DNA of 64,000 nucleotides, taken from the NCBI GenBank assembly GCA_036001465.1, contig DASYUH010000078.1, positions 1 to 64,000 on the forward strand, in the 5' to 3' direction. The notes beneath the pieces were generated by a model that was not told the DNA's origin, made no database searches, and was given only the letters and a program-made list of their open reading frames with translations. Of this stretch, positions 9,370 through 18,511 are shown piece by piece. This DNA comes from Candidatus Polarisedimenticolia bacterium. GTDB taxonomy: Bacteria; Acidobacteriota; Polarisedimenticolia; Gp22-AA2. Each line of letters begins with the position of its first letter. Positions within the stretch are counted from its first letter, which is position 1. A program made the translations under genes and the position numbers.

Positions 9370-10025
9370 CAGCTCACCCGCTCCGCGGCCGCGGGAAACG
9401 GCAGGCCGGCGGGAGCCCCGGCACGCACGCCGCGGAAGGTGGAGCGGTGCAGCGGCGTCGGGCCGAAGCGGCGCAGCGCGTCGTAATGGTCGGGCGTGCC
9501 GTAGCCCTTGTGCCGGTCGAAACCGTAGGCGGGGTACAGGGAGTGGAACGACTGCATCATCTCGTCGCGATAGAACTTCGCGACGATCGAGGCCGCCGCG
9601 ATCGAGGCCGAGATCCGATCCCCGTGCACCAGGCCTCCCTGCGGAATTCCGATTCCCGGAATCGTCAGAGCGTCCACCAGCACGTAGTCCGGCCGCACGC
9701 TGAGAGCCCCCACCGCCCTCTGCATCGCGAGAAGCGTGGCCCGCAGGATGTCGGTCCGGTCGATCTCATCCGGATCCACCACGCCCAGGGCGAACGCGAC
9801 CGCGCGTCCGGCGATCAGCCGCGCGAGGCGCCCGCGCTCCGGGGCCGGCAGGAGCTTCGAATCGCGGAGCCCGCGCACCCACCTCCGCCGGTCGAGGACC
9901 ACCGCCCCCGCCACCACCGGACCGGCCAGGCACCCGCGCCCGACCTCGTCGACACCCGCCACGGACCGGAACCCGTCGGCGTACAGCCGACGCTCGTGGC
10001 GCCAACCGGCAGGGCGTCCCTGCAT
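9369..10025 (-). CDS. rnhB: Ribonuclease HII
   Basis: Cuts RNA in RNA-DNA hybrids and removes ribonucleotides misinserted in DNA. The catalytic carboxylates sit in VAGVDEVGRG and LRDSKLL near the N terminus and in VLVDALTI. The IAAASIVAKFYRD block and the GYGTPDHYDALRRFGPTPLHR tail segment are diagnostic of the HII family. The 218-residue length is normal. It is three bases behind rplS and overlaps the TPR gene start by one base, the conserved rplS-rnhB order of many bacteria. Confidence 0.96.
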   Translation of the reverse strand: MQGRPAGWRHERRLYADGFRSVAGVDEVGRGCLAGPVVAGAVVLDRRRWVRGLRDSKLLPAPERGRLARLIAGRAVAFALGVVDPDEIDRTDILRATLLAMQRAVGALSVRPDYVLVDALTIPGIGIPQGGLVHGDRISASIAAASIVAKFYRDEMMQSFHSLYPAYGFDRHKGYGTPDHYDALRRFGPTPLHRSTFRGVRAGAPAGLPFPAAAERVS

Positions 10026-10028
10026 CTC

Positions 10029-10376
10029 CTAGCCCTGCGTCTCCTCTTCGATGCGCGCCGCCTTTCCCTTGCGGCCCTTCAGGTAGTACAGCTTGGCCCG
10101 GCGGACCCGGCCGCGCCGCACGACTTCGATCTTGCCGATGATCGGCGAGTGCAGCGGGAAGATGCGCTCCACACCGATGCCGTCGGAGATCTTGCGCACC
10201 GTGAACATGCTGCCCGGACCGCCGCCCTTCATGGCGATCACCATGCCCTGGAACACCTGAATCCGGTCCTTGTCGCCTTCCTTCACCTTGACGTGGACCT
10301 TGACCGCGTCGCCCACCCGGAAGACCGGGGGGTTCTCCTTCATTTCGTTCTGCTCGATCAGTCTGACGAAATCCAT
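10029..10376 (-). CDS. rplS: 50S ribosomal protein L19
   Basis: A 115-residue protein of the large subunit near the 30S-50S interface. The signature [20 protein letters not shown] and the block [16 protein letters not shown] are typical, as is the basic [19 protein letters not shown] tail. It lies 27 bp behind trmD, in the classical rpsP-rimM-trmD-rplS order. Confidence 0.98.
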   Translation of the reverse strand: MDFVRLIEQNEMKENPPVFRVGDAVKVHVKVKEGDKDRIQVFQGMVIAMKGGGPGSMFTVRKISDGIGVERIFPLHSPIIGKIEVVRRGRVRRAKLYYLKGRKGKAARIEEETQG

Positions 10377-10403
10377 GACGGCTGCCTCCGTGCGCTCGTT
10401 GGC

Positions 10404-11123
10404 TCAGTGTTCCTGGGTCGCCCCGGCCTTGCGAGGGGTCCGGGCTTTCAGGAGATCGGGTCGCTTCCGGGCCGTGGCGACGAGCGCCCGGTTCTTGCGC
10501 CACGCAGCGATGTTCTCGTGGTGCCCCGAGAGCAGGACCTCGGGGACCTGGAGCCCGCGAAAATCCGCCGGCCGCGTGTAATGGGGATAATCGAATCCGT
10601 CCTGGCAGAACGAGTCGCGCGCCGCGGCCTCCTCGTCGCCCAGCGCCCCCGGCTGAAGGCGCGTCAGGCTGTCCACGAGGACCATGGCCGGAATCTCGCC
10701 GCCCGTGAGAACGTAATCGCCGATCGAGATCGACTCGTCCACCAGGTGCTCGCGCACGCGCTCGTCCACCCCTTCGTAGTGGCCGCAGATCAGGATCAGA
10801 CGTCGGAACTCCGAGAGCCGCTGCGCCTGCGCCTGGTCGTAGCGCGTGCCCTGGGGACAGAGCAGGATGGTGCGCGAGGGGGACGCCGGGTGATTCTCCC
10901 TGATCGCCTCCACGGCCCTGAACAGCGGGCCCGGCATGAGCACCATGCCTCCCCCTCCTCCGTACGGCACGTCGTCGATCCTGCGATGCCGGTCCGTGGC
11001 GTACTCGCGCAGATCGTGCAGGCGGACCTCGATCAGGCCCCTGTCCGAGGCGCGCTTGACGATGCTCTGCGACAGCGGGCCGGCGAACATGCCCGGGAAC
11101 GCCGTGATGATGTCAAAGTCCAT
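10404..11123 (-). CDS. trmD: tRNA (guanine-N1)-methyltransferase
   Basis: Methylates G37 of tRNAs next to the anticodon using S-adenosylmethionine, preventing +1 slippage. The deep trefoil knot of the SPOUT fold is recognisable in LILICGHYEGVDER and SISIGDYVLTGGE. ATG 11123 was chosen because MDFDIITAFPGMF is the conserved N terminus. It overlaps the 3' end of rimM by 11 bp, so the two are translationally coupled. 239 residues, normal size. Confidence 0.97.
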   Translation of the reverse strand: MDFDIITAFPGMFAGPLSQSIVKRASDRGLIEVRLHDLREYATDRHRRIDDVPYGGGGGMVLMPGPLFRAVEAIRENHPASPSRTILLCPQGTRYDQAQAQRLSEFRRLILICGHYEGVDERVREHLVDESISIGDYVLTGGEIPAMVLVDSLTRLQPGALGDEEAAARDSFCQDGFDYPHYTRPADFRGLQVPEVLLSGHHENIAAWRKNRALVATARKRPDLLKARTPRKAGATQEH

Positions 11124-11697
11124 ACAGTTCCAGCAGGCCCTCGGGGGGATCGATGGTGATCCACCCGGATGCCGGGTCAATGGCCGTGCAAATCGAGCGC
11201 GCGGCCGGCATGAGAATCGGCTCGTGCGTCCCCGCCCCTTCCCCTGCGTCCGGCTCGATCGCCAGGAGCGGGGTTCCGCCCGTCGGCACGACGTCGCGCA
11301 CCCTGCCAATCGTGCGCCCGGCGCGCGTTCGGACGGTCAGGCCGACCAGTTGAAAAATATAGTAGCTGCCCTCCGGGAGATCAACCAACCCGTTGCAGGG
11401 TATCAAGATATCCTGCCCGACGAACGCGGCGGCGGCCTCTGCCGAGTCGACTCCGAGGAACTTCAGCACGAGCCGGTCCCCGTAACTCGAATGTTTCTCG
11501 ACGCGGAGTCTTTTCTGGTCCCCGCCGCCCCGTCCGACAAGGACCCAGTCCCGGCCCTCGAGCTGGTCGATGCCGCCCGGCACCAGGCGGGCCGTCAGGC
11601 TCCCCAGGGCGCCGCGCAGCCTGAGGCCGGTCGCCACCAGGACCCCGGTCTCGTTTCCCGGACGGAGAGGCGCCGGGTCTTCAGTCGACGATTTCAA
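11113..11697 (-). CDS. rimM: Ribosome maturation factor RimM
   Basis: Assists assembly of the 30S head by binding S19. The N-terminal RimM barrel and the C-terminal PRC-like barrel (IFQLVGLTVRTRAGRTIGRV) are visible over 194 residues. The start appears to be TTG 11697, inside the last codons of khpA; no ATG or GTG lies early enough. The final codons overlap trmD. Its place between the KH gene and trmD is the standard order. Confidence 0.93.
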   Translation of the reverse strand: MKSSTEDPAPLRPGNETGVLVATGLRLRGALGSLTARLVPGGIDQLEGRDWVLVGRGGGDQKRLRVEKHSSYGDRLVLKFLGVDSAEAAAAFVGQDILIPCNGLVDLPEGSYYIFQLVGLTVRTRAGRTIGRVRDVVPTGGTPLLAIEPDAGEGAGTHEPILMPAARSICTAIDPASGWITIDPPEGLLELYGL

Positions 11698-11950
11698 AGT
11701 CGTAATACGCCCCGTGCCGGGCCCCCGCCGCCTCCAGCAAGGTCCGAATCGCTTCCGCGGTGCGCCCCTGGCGGCCGATGACCCGCCCCAGCTCCGACCG
11801 GTCGACGGTGAGCTCGAACACGGTCACGCCGTCCTCCTCGAACGTGGACACCGCGACCGCCTCGGGGTGGTCCACGAGGTCGCGCCCGATTGCCTCCACC
11901 CAGACCTTGATGTCGGGGCCGGCCGCCCGCTCTCCCGATCGATCGTCCAT
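11681..11950 (-). CDS. khpA: KH-domain RNA-binding protein KhpA
   Basis: An 89-residue single KH domain. The RNA-binding GxxG loop is in VIGRQGRTAEAIRTLLEAA. In characterised bacteria KhpA pairs with KhpB/EloR and affects small RNAs and cell elongation. The ATG at 11950 shares a base with the rpsP stop (TGATG). Position between rpsP and rimM is conserved across many phyla. Confidence 0.95.
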   Translation of the reverse strand: MDDRSGERAAGPDIKVWVEAIGRDLVDHPEAVAVSTFEEDGVTVFELTVDRSELGRVIGRQGRTAEAIRTLLEAAGARHGAYYDFEIVD

Positions 11951-12198
11951 CAGGAGGCCGGCGCTTCGCGCGCCCTCTCGAGGAGCCGGCGCACCGTGTC
12001 GGAGGCATGGGCCCCCTTCTTCATCCAGGTGTCCGCCTTGGCGACGTCGATCTTCACCACCTCCGGCTTCCTCTTCGGGTCGTAGTAGCCGATCTGCTCG
12101 GTGATTCTCGAGCGCGGCGTGCGCGCCGACTCGGACACCACGACGCGGAAGAATGGCTTGTTCTTGGATCCCGCCCTGCACAATCGAATGACCAGCAC
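11950..12198 (-). CDS. rpsP: 30S ribosomal protein S16
   Basis: An 82-residue small-subunit protein needed for 30S assembly. MLVIRLCRAGSKNKPFFRVV and ITEQIGYYDPKRKP match the family closely. The gene starts 14 bp after ffh and is coupled to khpA. Confidence 0.98.
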   Translation of the reverse strand: MLVIRLCRAGSKNKPFFRVVVSESARTPRSRITEQIGYYDPKRKPEVVKIDVAKADTWMKKGAHASDTVRRLLERAREAPAS

Positions 12199-12212
12199 TC
12201 CGTCACCTCCCT

Positions 12213-13553
12213 TTAGCGTCGAAAGCCTCGCGCGGCACCGAACATCCCGGAGCGCATGGCCGGGCCGCCGCGCGCCATGGTCTTCATCATCTTGCGCATC
12301 TGCTTGAACTGCTTCAAGAGCCGGTTGACGTCCGCGACCGACGTGCCCGATCCGCGGGCGATCCTCAGCCGCCTCCCGCCGTCGATGATTTCGGGCCGCT
12401 GCCTCTCGCCGGGGGTCATGGACGAGATGATCGCGCGCGTGCGCAGGATCTCCTTCTCATCGAGCGGCATGTCCTTGAGCATCCCGGCCCCGGGCAGCAT
12501 CTCCACGATCTGCCGCAGCGAGCCGAGCTTCTTCACCTTGTCGAGCTGCTCGGCCAGGTCCTGAAGCGTCAGCTCGCTCGACTTCAGGCGCCGCGACAGG
12601 GCCCCGGCTTCCTCCCGCGTGGCCACCGCCTCCGCCTTCTCGATGAGCGTCAGCACGTCCCCCATCCCCAGGATGCGCGACGCCATGCGATCGGGGTGGA
12701 ACGTTTCCAGGTTGTCCGTGTGCTCTCCGACGCCGAGGAACTTGATTGGCACGCCCAGGACCTTGCGGATCGACAGGGCGGCGCCGCCCCGCGAGTCGCC
12801 GTCCGCCTTCGAGAGGATGACGCCGGTCAGCCCCAGGCGGGCATGGAAGGCGCCCGCCGAGCGCACGGCGTCCTGGCCGGTCATGGCGTCGGCGACGTAC
12901 AGGATCTCGGCCGGCGCGAGCTCGGCCTTGAGGGCCTCGAGCTCCGCCATCAGCTCCTCGTCGATGTGCAGCCGCCCGGCCGTGTCGACGATGAGCGGCT
13001 CGCGGCCCACCAGCCGCGATTCCTTGAGCGCCGCCCGGCAGACCTCGACCGCGTTCGCGCCGGGCGGGGCGTCGGCGACTGCCACGCCGATCTGCTGGCC
13101 CAGGACGCGGAGCTGCTCGACCGCGGCGGGACGACGCACGTCGGCGGGAACCAGGAGCGGTGTCTTGCCCTGGCCCTTGAGGAACCGCGAGAGCTTGGCG
13201 CTGGTCGTGGTCTTTCCCGAGCCCTGCAGACCGACCATCATGAAGACCGAGGGGGGCCGCGCCGACCGCGCGAGGGTCGCGTCGCTTCCCTCCCCCAGGA
13301 TGGCGACCATCTCGTCGCGCACGATCTTGATCACCTGCTGGCCCGGCGTCAGGCTCTTCAGGATCTCCTCGCTGGTCGCGCGCCGACGCACGGCTTCGCC
13401 GAACTCCCGGACGACCTCGAGGTCGACGTCCGCCTCCAGGAGCGCCGTGCGGATCTCCCGCACGCCCTCCCGGATCTCGCTCTCGGTCAGGTGACCGTGG
13501 CCGCGGAGCTTGCGGAAGGTGGTCTGCAGTCGTTCAGCGAGGGCGTCAAACAT
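12213..13553 (-). CDS. ffh: Signal recognition particle protein Ffh
   Basis: GTPase that binds signal sequences on nascent chains and delivers ribosomes to FtsY and SecYEG. The 446 residues show the N helical bundle, then the G domain with GLQGSGKTTTSAKL, DTAGR and SKADGDSRGG, then the methionine-rich M domain from about 300. In that domain, GSGTSVADVNRLLKQFKQM is the SRP-RNA-binding helix. FtsY lies upstream in the same run, so both halves of the targeting pathway are co-transcribed. Confidence 0.98.
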   Translation of the reverse strand: MFDALAERLQTTFRKLRGHGHLTESEIREGVREIRTALLEADVDLEVVREFGEAVRRRATSEEILKSLTPGQQVIKIVRDEMVAILGEGSDATLARSARPPSVFMMVGLQGSGKTTTSAKLSRFLKGQGKTPLLVPADVRRPAAVEQLRVLGQQIGVAVADAPPGANAVEVCRAALKESRLVGREPLIVDTAGRLHIDEELMAELEALKAELAPAEILYVADAMTGQDAVRSAGAFHARLGLTGVILSKADGDSRGGAALSIRKVLGVPIKFLGVGEHTDNLETFHPDRMASRILGMGDVLTLIEKAEAVATREEAGALSRRLKSSELTLQDLAEQLDKVKKLGSLRQIVEMLPGAGMLKDMPLDEKEILRTRAIISSMTPGERQRPEIIDGGRRLRIARGSGTSVADVNRLLKQFKQMRKMMKTMARGGPAMRSGMFGAARGFRR

Positions 13554-13578
13554 GGACGTTGGCGCGGGACCCGGCCGC

Positions 13579-14826
13579 TCAGACGAGCGACAACAGGTGG
13601 CCCATCTTCTCCTTCTTGGTCTTCAAGTATCGGCGGGAGTTCTCGTTCGGCGCGACTTCCAGTGGGACACGCTCCACGATCTCCAGCCCGTAGCCCCGCA
13701 GCGCGCTGAACTTGCCGGGGTTGTTGGTCAGGACGCGGATCCTGTGGCATCCCAGGTCGCGCAGCATCTGGGCGCCGATGCCGTAGTCGCGGTGGTCGGC
13801 CTTGAACCCGAGCTTGTGGTTGGCCTCCACGGTGTCCCGGCCCCGGTCCTGCAGCTCGTAGGCGCGCAGCTTGTTGATCAGGCCGATGCCGCGCCCCTCC
13901 TGCCGCAGGTAGATGATCACGCCCTGGCCTGCCCGGGCGATGATCTCCATGGCCCTCCGGAGCTGCGCCCCGCAGTCGCAGCGCAGCGAGCCGAACACAT
14001 CCCCCGTGATGCACTCCGAATGGACCCGGACCAGGACCTTGTCCTCCGGCTGGATGTCCCCCAGCACCAGCGCCAGGTGCGTCTTCTTTTCGATGCTGCT
14101 GCGGTACGCCACGAGGCGGAATTCGCCGTCCATGGTCGGCAGGACCGGTTGCGCCACGCGGTGCACCAGGCTCTCGTTGCGCATCCGGTAGGCGATCAGG
14201 TCGGCCACGGTGATCATCAGGATGCCGTGACGCTTCGAGAACTCCACCAGGTCGGGAAGGCGGGACATCGTGCCGTCGTCGTTCATGATCTCGCAGATGA
14301 CGCCCGCCGGGTACAGCCCGGCGAGGCGCGCCAGGTCGACCGCGGATTCCGTCTGTCCCGCGCGTTTGAGCACCCCGCCCCGGTGCGCCCTCAGGGGGAA
14401 CATGTGCCCGGGGCGCGTCAAGTCGCCCGGCCGCGTGCGCGGATCGATCGCCACCTTCACGGTGTGCGACCGGTCGGCCGCCGAGATCCCGGTCGAGACG
14501 TTCCGCTTCGCCTCGATGGAGACGCAGAAGGCCGTGTTGTAGGGGGAGGTGTTGTCCTTCACCATCAGAGGAATGTCCAGCTCCTCGAGCCGTTCTTCGG
14601 TCATCGGCATGCAGATCAGGCCGCGCCCGTAGCGGGCCATGAAGTTGATCCCCTCCGGCGTGACCTTCTCGGCCGCAATCGTCAGGTCCCCTTCGTTTTC
14701 GCGGTCCTCGTCGTCGACGACGATCAGGAAGCGCCCCGCCGCGAACTCGCGGATGGCGTCCTCGATCGCCGCGAAATGCGGGCCGGTCTTGCCGTTACCG
14801 CCCCTGCCGTTCCCGCCCCTGCTCAT
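13579..14826 (-). CDS. ribBA: Bifunctional DHBP synthase / GTP cyclohydrolase II
   Basis: Makes both riboflavin precursors. The N half (DHBP synthase) has [13 protein letters not shown] and the phosphate-binding [10 protein letters not shown]. The C half (cyclohydrolase II) has the zinc cysteines in [20 protein letters not shown] and [11 protein letters not shown]. The ATG at 14826 forms an ATGA overlap with the ribE stop. 415 residues, with a Gly/Arg-rich N-terminal tail. Part of ribD-ribE-ribBA, which lacks ribH here, so lumazine synthase must be encoded elsewhere. Confidence 0.97.
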   Translation of the reverse strand: MSRGGNGRGGNGKTGPHFAAIEDAIREFAAGRFLIVVDDEDRENEGDLTIAAEKVTPEGINFMARYGRGLICMPMTEERLEELDIPLMVKDNTSPYNTAFCVSIEAKRNVSTGISAADRSHTVKVAIDPRTRPGDLTRPGHMFPLRAHRGGVLKRAGQTESAVDLARLAGLYPAGVICEIMNDDGTMSRLPDLVEFSKRHGILMITVADLIAYRMRNESLVHRVAQPVLPTMDGEFRLVAYRSSIEKKTHLALVLGDIQPEDKVLVRVHSECITGDVFGSLRCDCGAQLRRAMEIIARAGQGVIIYLRQEGRGIGLINKLRAYELQDRGRDTVEANHKLGFKADHRDYGIGAQMLRDLGCHRIRVLTNNPGKFSALRGYGLEIVERVPLEVAPNENSRRYLKTKKEKMGHLLSLV

Positions 14827-15491
14827 GGCGCCTGGTCCTCTCGCATGAATCCGTGCCGGACGAGGTGCTCCCGGGTCACGGCGGGATGCGGCCGGCCCGC
14901 GGGCTGCCGTCCCTTCAGATACTCGACCACATATCGTCCCATCATGTCCACTTCCAGATTGACCGGCGTGCCGGCGGCATACTCGCCGAGGCGCGTGACG
15001 GCCAGCGTCTCCGGGATCAGGGCGACCTCGAAGGAGAGCCGTCCGCGGGACGCGACCGTCAGGCTCACCCCGTCCACGGCGATCGAGCCCTTCAGGACGA
15101 TGCACTCCGCGAGGGCCGCCGGAAACCCGATGCCGACCCTCGATCCGCCGCCTTCCGGACGGACCGACTCCACGATCCCCACGCCGTCCACGTGCCCCTG
15201 CACCAGGTGCCCGCCGAGTCGATCGCCGAGGCGGAGCGCGCGCTCCAGATTCACCCGGTCGCCGGCGGTCTTCAGGCCGAGCGTGGTGCGCGCCAGCGTC
15301 TCGGGGGAGACGATCGCCTCGAACCACCGGCCGGTCCGCCGGACGATGGTCAGGCAGACGCCGTCTACGGCGACGCTCTCGTCTCGATGCAGATCGGGGG
15401 AGAACGACGCCTCGACGCGCAGGCGCGCCTCGTCCCCGTGCCGCTCGATCCCCTGGACCCTTCCGGTCGATTCCACCAGCCCCGTGAACAT
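14823..15491 (-). CDS. ribE: Riboflavin synthase, alpha chain
   Basis: Dismutates two 6,7-dimethyl-8-ribityllumazine molecules to riboflavin. Two homologous barrels are visible: [12 protein letters not shown] with [11 protein letters not shown] in the first, and [11 protein letters not shown] with [12 protein letters not shown] in the second. 222 residues. It lies 6 bp after ribD and overlaps ribBA by four bases. Confidence 0.97.
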   Translation of the reverse strand: MFTGLVESTGRVQGIERHGDEARLRVEASFSPDLHRDESVAVDGVCLTIVRRTGRWFEAIVSPETLARTTLGLKTAGDRVNLERALRLGDRLGGHLVQGHVDGVGIVESVRPEGGGSRVGIGFPAALAECIVLKGSIAVDGVSLTVASRGRLSFEVALIPETLAVTRLGEYAAGTPVNLEVDMMGRYVVEYLKGRQPAGRPHPAVTREHLVRHGFMREDQAP

Positions 15492-15497
15492 GTCTCC

Positions 15498-16673
15498 TCA
15501 GCCCCGCCCGCGCGGGAACACCAGCCGGCCGTCGATCCTCAGATCGCGGCCGAGAGTTCGCACCCTGACCTCGCGCAGCCGCGGCGCATCACGCAGGCGC
15601 GCCGAGCCCCGCCCTCCGAAGGCCGGCAGCGCCCCGCGCCCGCCCAGGACCCGTCCCGCCACGAACAGCACGAGCCGGTCGCCGATCCGGTCGTCCAGGA
15701 CCGAGCCGAGGACCTCCGATCCCCCCTCGACGAGCACGCTGCTGATGCCGCGGCGCCCCAGCTCCCGGAGCGCCTTCTCCAGACTGACGTGGCCGTCGCG
15801 GCCGCCCACCTCGACGACGAGCGCCCCGGCCGCTTCGAGCTTGCGGCGCCGCGCCCGCGGCGCGCCCCGCAGCGTGACGACGATCACCGGCCCCGCGCCG
15901 TCGGCCAGGATCCGCGCTCCCGGCGGCGTCCGCAAACGGGTGTCGAGGACCACGCGCACCGGCTGGCCGCCCCCGTCACCGACGCGCGGCCCCGAGCCGT
16001 TGCCGGGCCGCCGCGCCCCCCGCGCCGACAGGCGGGGATCGTCGCGAAGCACCGTGTTCACGCCGACCAGGACCGCTTCGTGCTCCGCCCGCAGCTCCCG
16101 CGCCGCGGCCCGCGCCGCCGGCGACGTGATCCACTTCGACTCGCCGGTCCGGGTGGCGATCCGTCCGTCGAGGCTCATCCCGGCCTTGAGTGTCACGAAC
16201 GGCCGGCCGGCGACGACGCGCCTCAGGAAGCTCTCGTTCAGCCTCCGCGCCTCGCGCGCCAGCGGGCCCACCAGGACCCTCGTGCCGGCCGCGCGCAGCG
16301 CCCTGAACCCCTTCCCCCGGACCCGCGGGTCGGGATCCTCGAGGCTCGCCACCACCCGCCCGACGCCCGCGGCCAGGATCGAGTCCACGCACGGCGGCGT
16401 GCGCCCGAAGTGGCAGCACGGCTCCAGGTTCACGTACAGCGTCGCGCCGCGCGCCCGCGACCCGGCCTGCGCCAGGGCCACCGCCTCGGCGTGCGGCGCG
16501 CCGGCCCGGGTGTGATACCCCTCGCCGACCACGCGACCGCCGCGGACCAGGATCGCCCCGACCATCGGGTTGGGGGCCGTCTGGCCCTCGCCCCTGGCCG
16601 CGAGGCCCAGGGCCATCCGGAGATACCGCCTGTCGTCCCGTGCGGTCCGCGGGCGCCCCAACGTCCTTTTCAT
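15498..16673 (-). CDS. ribD: Riboflavin biosynthesis deaminase/reductase RibD
   Basis: The N-terminal deaminase has the zinc ligands in [10 protein letters not shown] and [12 protein letters not shown]; the C-terminal reductase starts near 160 ([15 protein letters not shown]). Together they convert the pyrimidine product of cyclohydrolase II to the ribitylamino form. ATG 16673 is preceded by GGAGG nine bases upstream. 391 residues. Only 29 bp separate it from ftsY, too short for an FMN riboswitch, so flavin control at this gene looks absent. Confidence 0.96.
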   Translation of the reverse strand: MKRTLGRPRTARDDRRYLRMALGLAARGEGQTAPNPMVGAILVRGGRVVGEGYHTRAGAPHAEAVALAQAGSRARGATLYVNLEPCCHFGRTPPCVDSILAAGVGRVVASLEDPDPRVRGKGFRALRAAGTRVLVGPLAREARRLNESFLRRVVAGRPFVTLKAGMSLDGRIATRTGESKWITSPAARAAARELRAEHEAVLVGVNTVLRDDPRLSARGARRPGNGSGPRVGDGGGQPVRVVLDTRLRTPPGARILADGAGPVIVVTLRGAPRARRRKLEAAGALVVEVGGRDGHVSLEKALRELGRRGISSVLVEGGSEVLGSVLDDRIGDRLVLFVAGRVLGGRGALPAFGGRGSARLRDAPRLREVRVRTLGRDLRIDGRLVFPRGRG

Positions 16674-16702
16674 CAACACACCTCCGCCGGGGACGTCCCT
16701 CC

Positions 16703-17644
16703 CTATGCGGCGGAGGGCAGCAGCCCTTCCAGGAACTCGTCCGGATCGAAGTCGACCAGGTCGTCCGGCCCTTCCCCTACGCCCACGTAGCGCAGCGGAA
16801 TGCCGAGCTCCTGCACGATGCGCACGGCCACGCCCCCCTTGGCGGTGCCGTCGACCTTGGTCAGGACGAGACCGTTGACCCGCGCCGCGTCCATGAACTG
16901 CCGCGCCTGGTTCACGCCGTTCTGGCCGGTGGTCGCGTCCAGGACCAGGAGCACCTCGTGCGGCGCCCCCTCGACGCGCCGTCCCACGACCCGCACGATC
17001 TTCTCCAGCTCGCGCATCAGCGGGTCCTGGGTGTGGAGCCTCCCCGCGGTGTCGACGATCAGCGCGTCGGCGCCGCGCGCCACGGCGGCGGCCGCCGCAT
17101 CGAAGATCACGGCCGACGGATCCGCCCCCGGCCGGTGCCCCACGAATCCGGCGCCGACCCGTTCGGCCCACACGCGAAGCTGCTCTCCGGCGCCGGCGCG
17201 AAACGTGTCGGCCGCGCACAGCACGACGCTCTTTCCCTCGGCGCGCAGCCGTCGCGCCAGCTTCGCGGCGGTCGTCGTCTTGCCGCCGCCGTTCACTCCG
17301 ACCACCAGGATCACGCGAGGCGGCCGCGCCGGCTCGGGGAGCGGTGGCCCGGCCGCCAGGATCTCGCGCAGCACGCGGCGCGCCGCGTCCCGCACGCCCT
17401 CCCACGAGGGCGGGACCCTGGCCGACGAGGCGGCGGTCACCGCGGCCACGATCCGGCTCGCGGCCCTCGGCCCGAGGTCGGCCTGGATCAGCGCCGCTTC
17501 CAGGTCACCCGTCCAGTCGCGCGCCGGCGCCTCTCCCCGGATCAGCGCGCCGATTTTTCCCAGGATCCCTTCCCGCGTGCGGCGCAGCCCCTGTCGCAGG
17601 CGCTCGAGGTGTCCGGCGGCTTGCGGCGACTCCGACGCGGTCAT
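16703..17644 (-). CDS. ftsY: Signal recognition particle receptor FtsY
   Basis: GTPase that docks Ffh-ribosome complexes at the inner membrane. G-domain motifs are GVNGGGKTTTAAKL, DTFRAGAGEQL, DTAGR and TKVDGTAKGG. The acidic A domain seen in long FtsY proteins is missing; this 313-residue form starts almost directly with the N domain. Its ATG overlaps the upstream TPR gene stop (ATGA). Confidence 0.97.
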   Translation of the reverse strand: MTASESPQAAGHLERLRQGLRRTREGILGKIGALIRGEAPARDWTGDLEAALIQADLGPRAASRIVAAVTAASSARVPPSWEGVRDAARRVLREILAAGPPLPEPARPPRVILVVGVNGGGKTTTAAKLARRLRAEGKSVVLCAADTFRAGAGEQLRVWAERVGAGFVGHRPGADPSAVIFDAAAAAVARGADALIVDTAGRLHTQDPLMRELEKIVRVVGRRVEGAPHEVLLVLDATTGQNGVNQARQFMDAARVNGLVLTKVDGTAKGGVAVRIVQELGIPLRYVGVGEGPDDLVDFDPDEFLEGLLPSAA

Positions 17645-18330
17645 GAGCCTGCCTGCTTCACCTTCAGGCCGAGCAGCTGGCGGGCCTCCGCGGCTTCGGG
17701 AGAGTCGGGGTCGAGGGCGACGACCTTCTGCAGCTCCTTCTCCGCCAGCCCTTTCTGCCCGGAGCGGGCGTACGCGGTGCCGAGCCCCAGGATGCCGCGC
17801 AGGTAGGCCGGGCTCAGCTGGACCGCCTTCTGGAAACTGGCGATCGCCTCCGGGTACATCTTGCGGGCGAGATAGAGGTGGCCGATGTTGAAGTGGATCT
17901 TCTCCTGCGAGCGGTACGACTTGTCGTTGAGCGCGATGTGGAACTCGTCGAGCGCCTTGTCGTACTCCTGCAGCTCCCGGTAGACCAGGCCCAGGTGATT
18001 GTGGGCGTCGGTGAAGTATGGGTTCAGCTTGATCGCCTTCTTGAACGATTTCGCGGCCGGCTGGTATTCGCTCAGCTGGTAGCGGATGAAGCCGAGATAG
18101 TAGTGGGCGTCCGCGTACCCGGGATCGAGCTTGATCGCCGTTTTGACCGACTCCAGCGCCTCCTGCGTCTTCCCCTGCTCGACCTGGATGCGGGAGAGAC
18201 GGAGCTGGCGCTGCGCTTCGTCCTGCCTCGCCGTCCGCGGCCGCGCGAACGAAGGGATCGCCGCGCAGAGCAGGAGGAGGGCCGCGAGGATCGCGGCCGA
18301 TCGGCCCGGAACACCACGGATTGAATTCAA
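17641..18330 (-). CDS. Exported TPR protein
   Basis: Starts at TTG 18330 with GGGGAG five bases upstream. This gives an N terminus with a hydrophobic stretch (SAAILAALLLLCAAIPSFA), a likely signal peptide or anchor. Residues about 40-225 hold roughly five TPR units, for example YADAHYYLGFIRYQLSEYQ and TDAHNHLGLVYRELQEYD. 229 residues. First gene of the ftsY-rib-ffh run, with a good promoter. It resembles PilF/NlpI-like periplasmic TPR proteins in shape only; the function is unknown. Confidence 0.85.
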   Translation of the reverse strand: MNSIRGVPGRSAAILAALLLLCAAIPSFARPRTARQDEAQRQLRLSRIQVEQGKTQEALESVKTAIKLDPGYADAHYYLGFIRYQLSEYQPAAKSFKKAIKLNPYFTDAHNHLGLVYRELQEYDKALDEFHIALNDKSYRSQEKIHFNIGHLYLARKMYPEAIASFQKAVQLSPAYLRGILGLGTAYARSGQKGLAEKELQKVVALDPDSPEAAEARQLLGLKVKQAGS

Positions 18331-18388
18331 GAGGCTCCCCGCCCGCAAGCGCCGGTGCGCGCCGATTTGCACCGGACAAGAGCGTGTA

Positions 18389-18417
18389 ATCCTATCAAAT
18401 TCAATGACTTTTGTAAA
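18389..18417 (-). promoter_or_regulatory. Promoter for the TPR-ftsY-rib-ffh run
   Basis: On the minus strand TTTACA (18412-18417), 17 bp, then TAGGAT (18389-18394). The surrounding sequence is AT-rich in a GC-rich genome. It lies about 60 bp upstream of TTG 18330 and could drive up to fifteen co-directional genes. Confidence 0.7.
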
Positions 18418-18438
18418 CCGCGGATGCCCTGGATGCCT

Positions 18439-18511
18439 TAGGAGTGTGCCCGAGTATTCGGCCCCACGGCCTCCGGAACGCGACCCGGCCCGATACTCGG
18501 ACACACTCCTA
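18439..18511. repeat. Long inverted repeat (25-nt arms) at operon end
   Basis: Arms at 18439-18463 and 18487-18511 pair at 22 of 25 positions, around a 23-nt loop. The outer ten bases (TAGGAGTGTG) match perfectly. The right arm includes the TAG stop codon of the CpsB-like gene. It could be a transcription terminator, though no T-run follows, or a mobile palindromic (REP/MITE-like) element inserted at the 3' end of the gene. Confidence 0.75.

Noticed and set aside
5296-9486. A 1396-codon open frame on the plus strand and many similar long antisense frames
   Set aside because: They mirror true genes on the other strand. High G+C removes stop codons. The products are Arg/Ala/Gly-rich with no domains, and the minus-strand frames encode recognisable proteins.
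16674-16702. FMN riboswitch before the rib genes
   Set aside because: Only 29 bp lie between ftsY and ribD, much too short for the aptamer. No matching structure was seen at the run's promoter.
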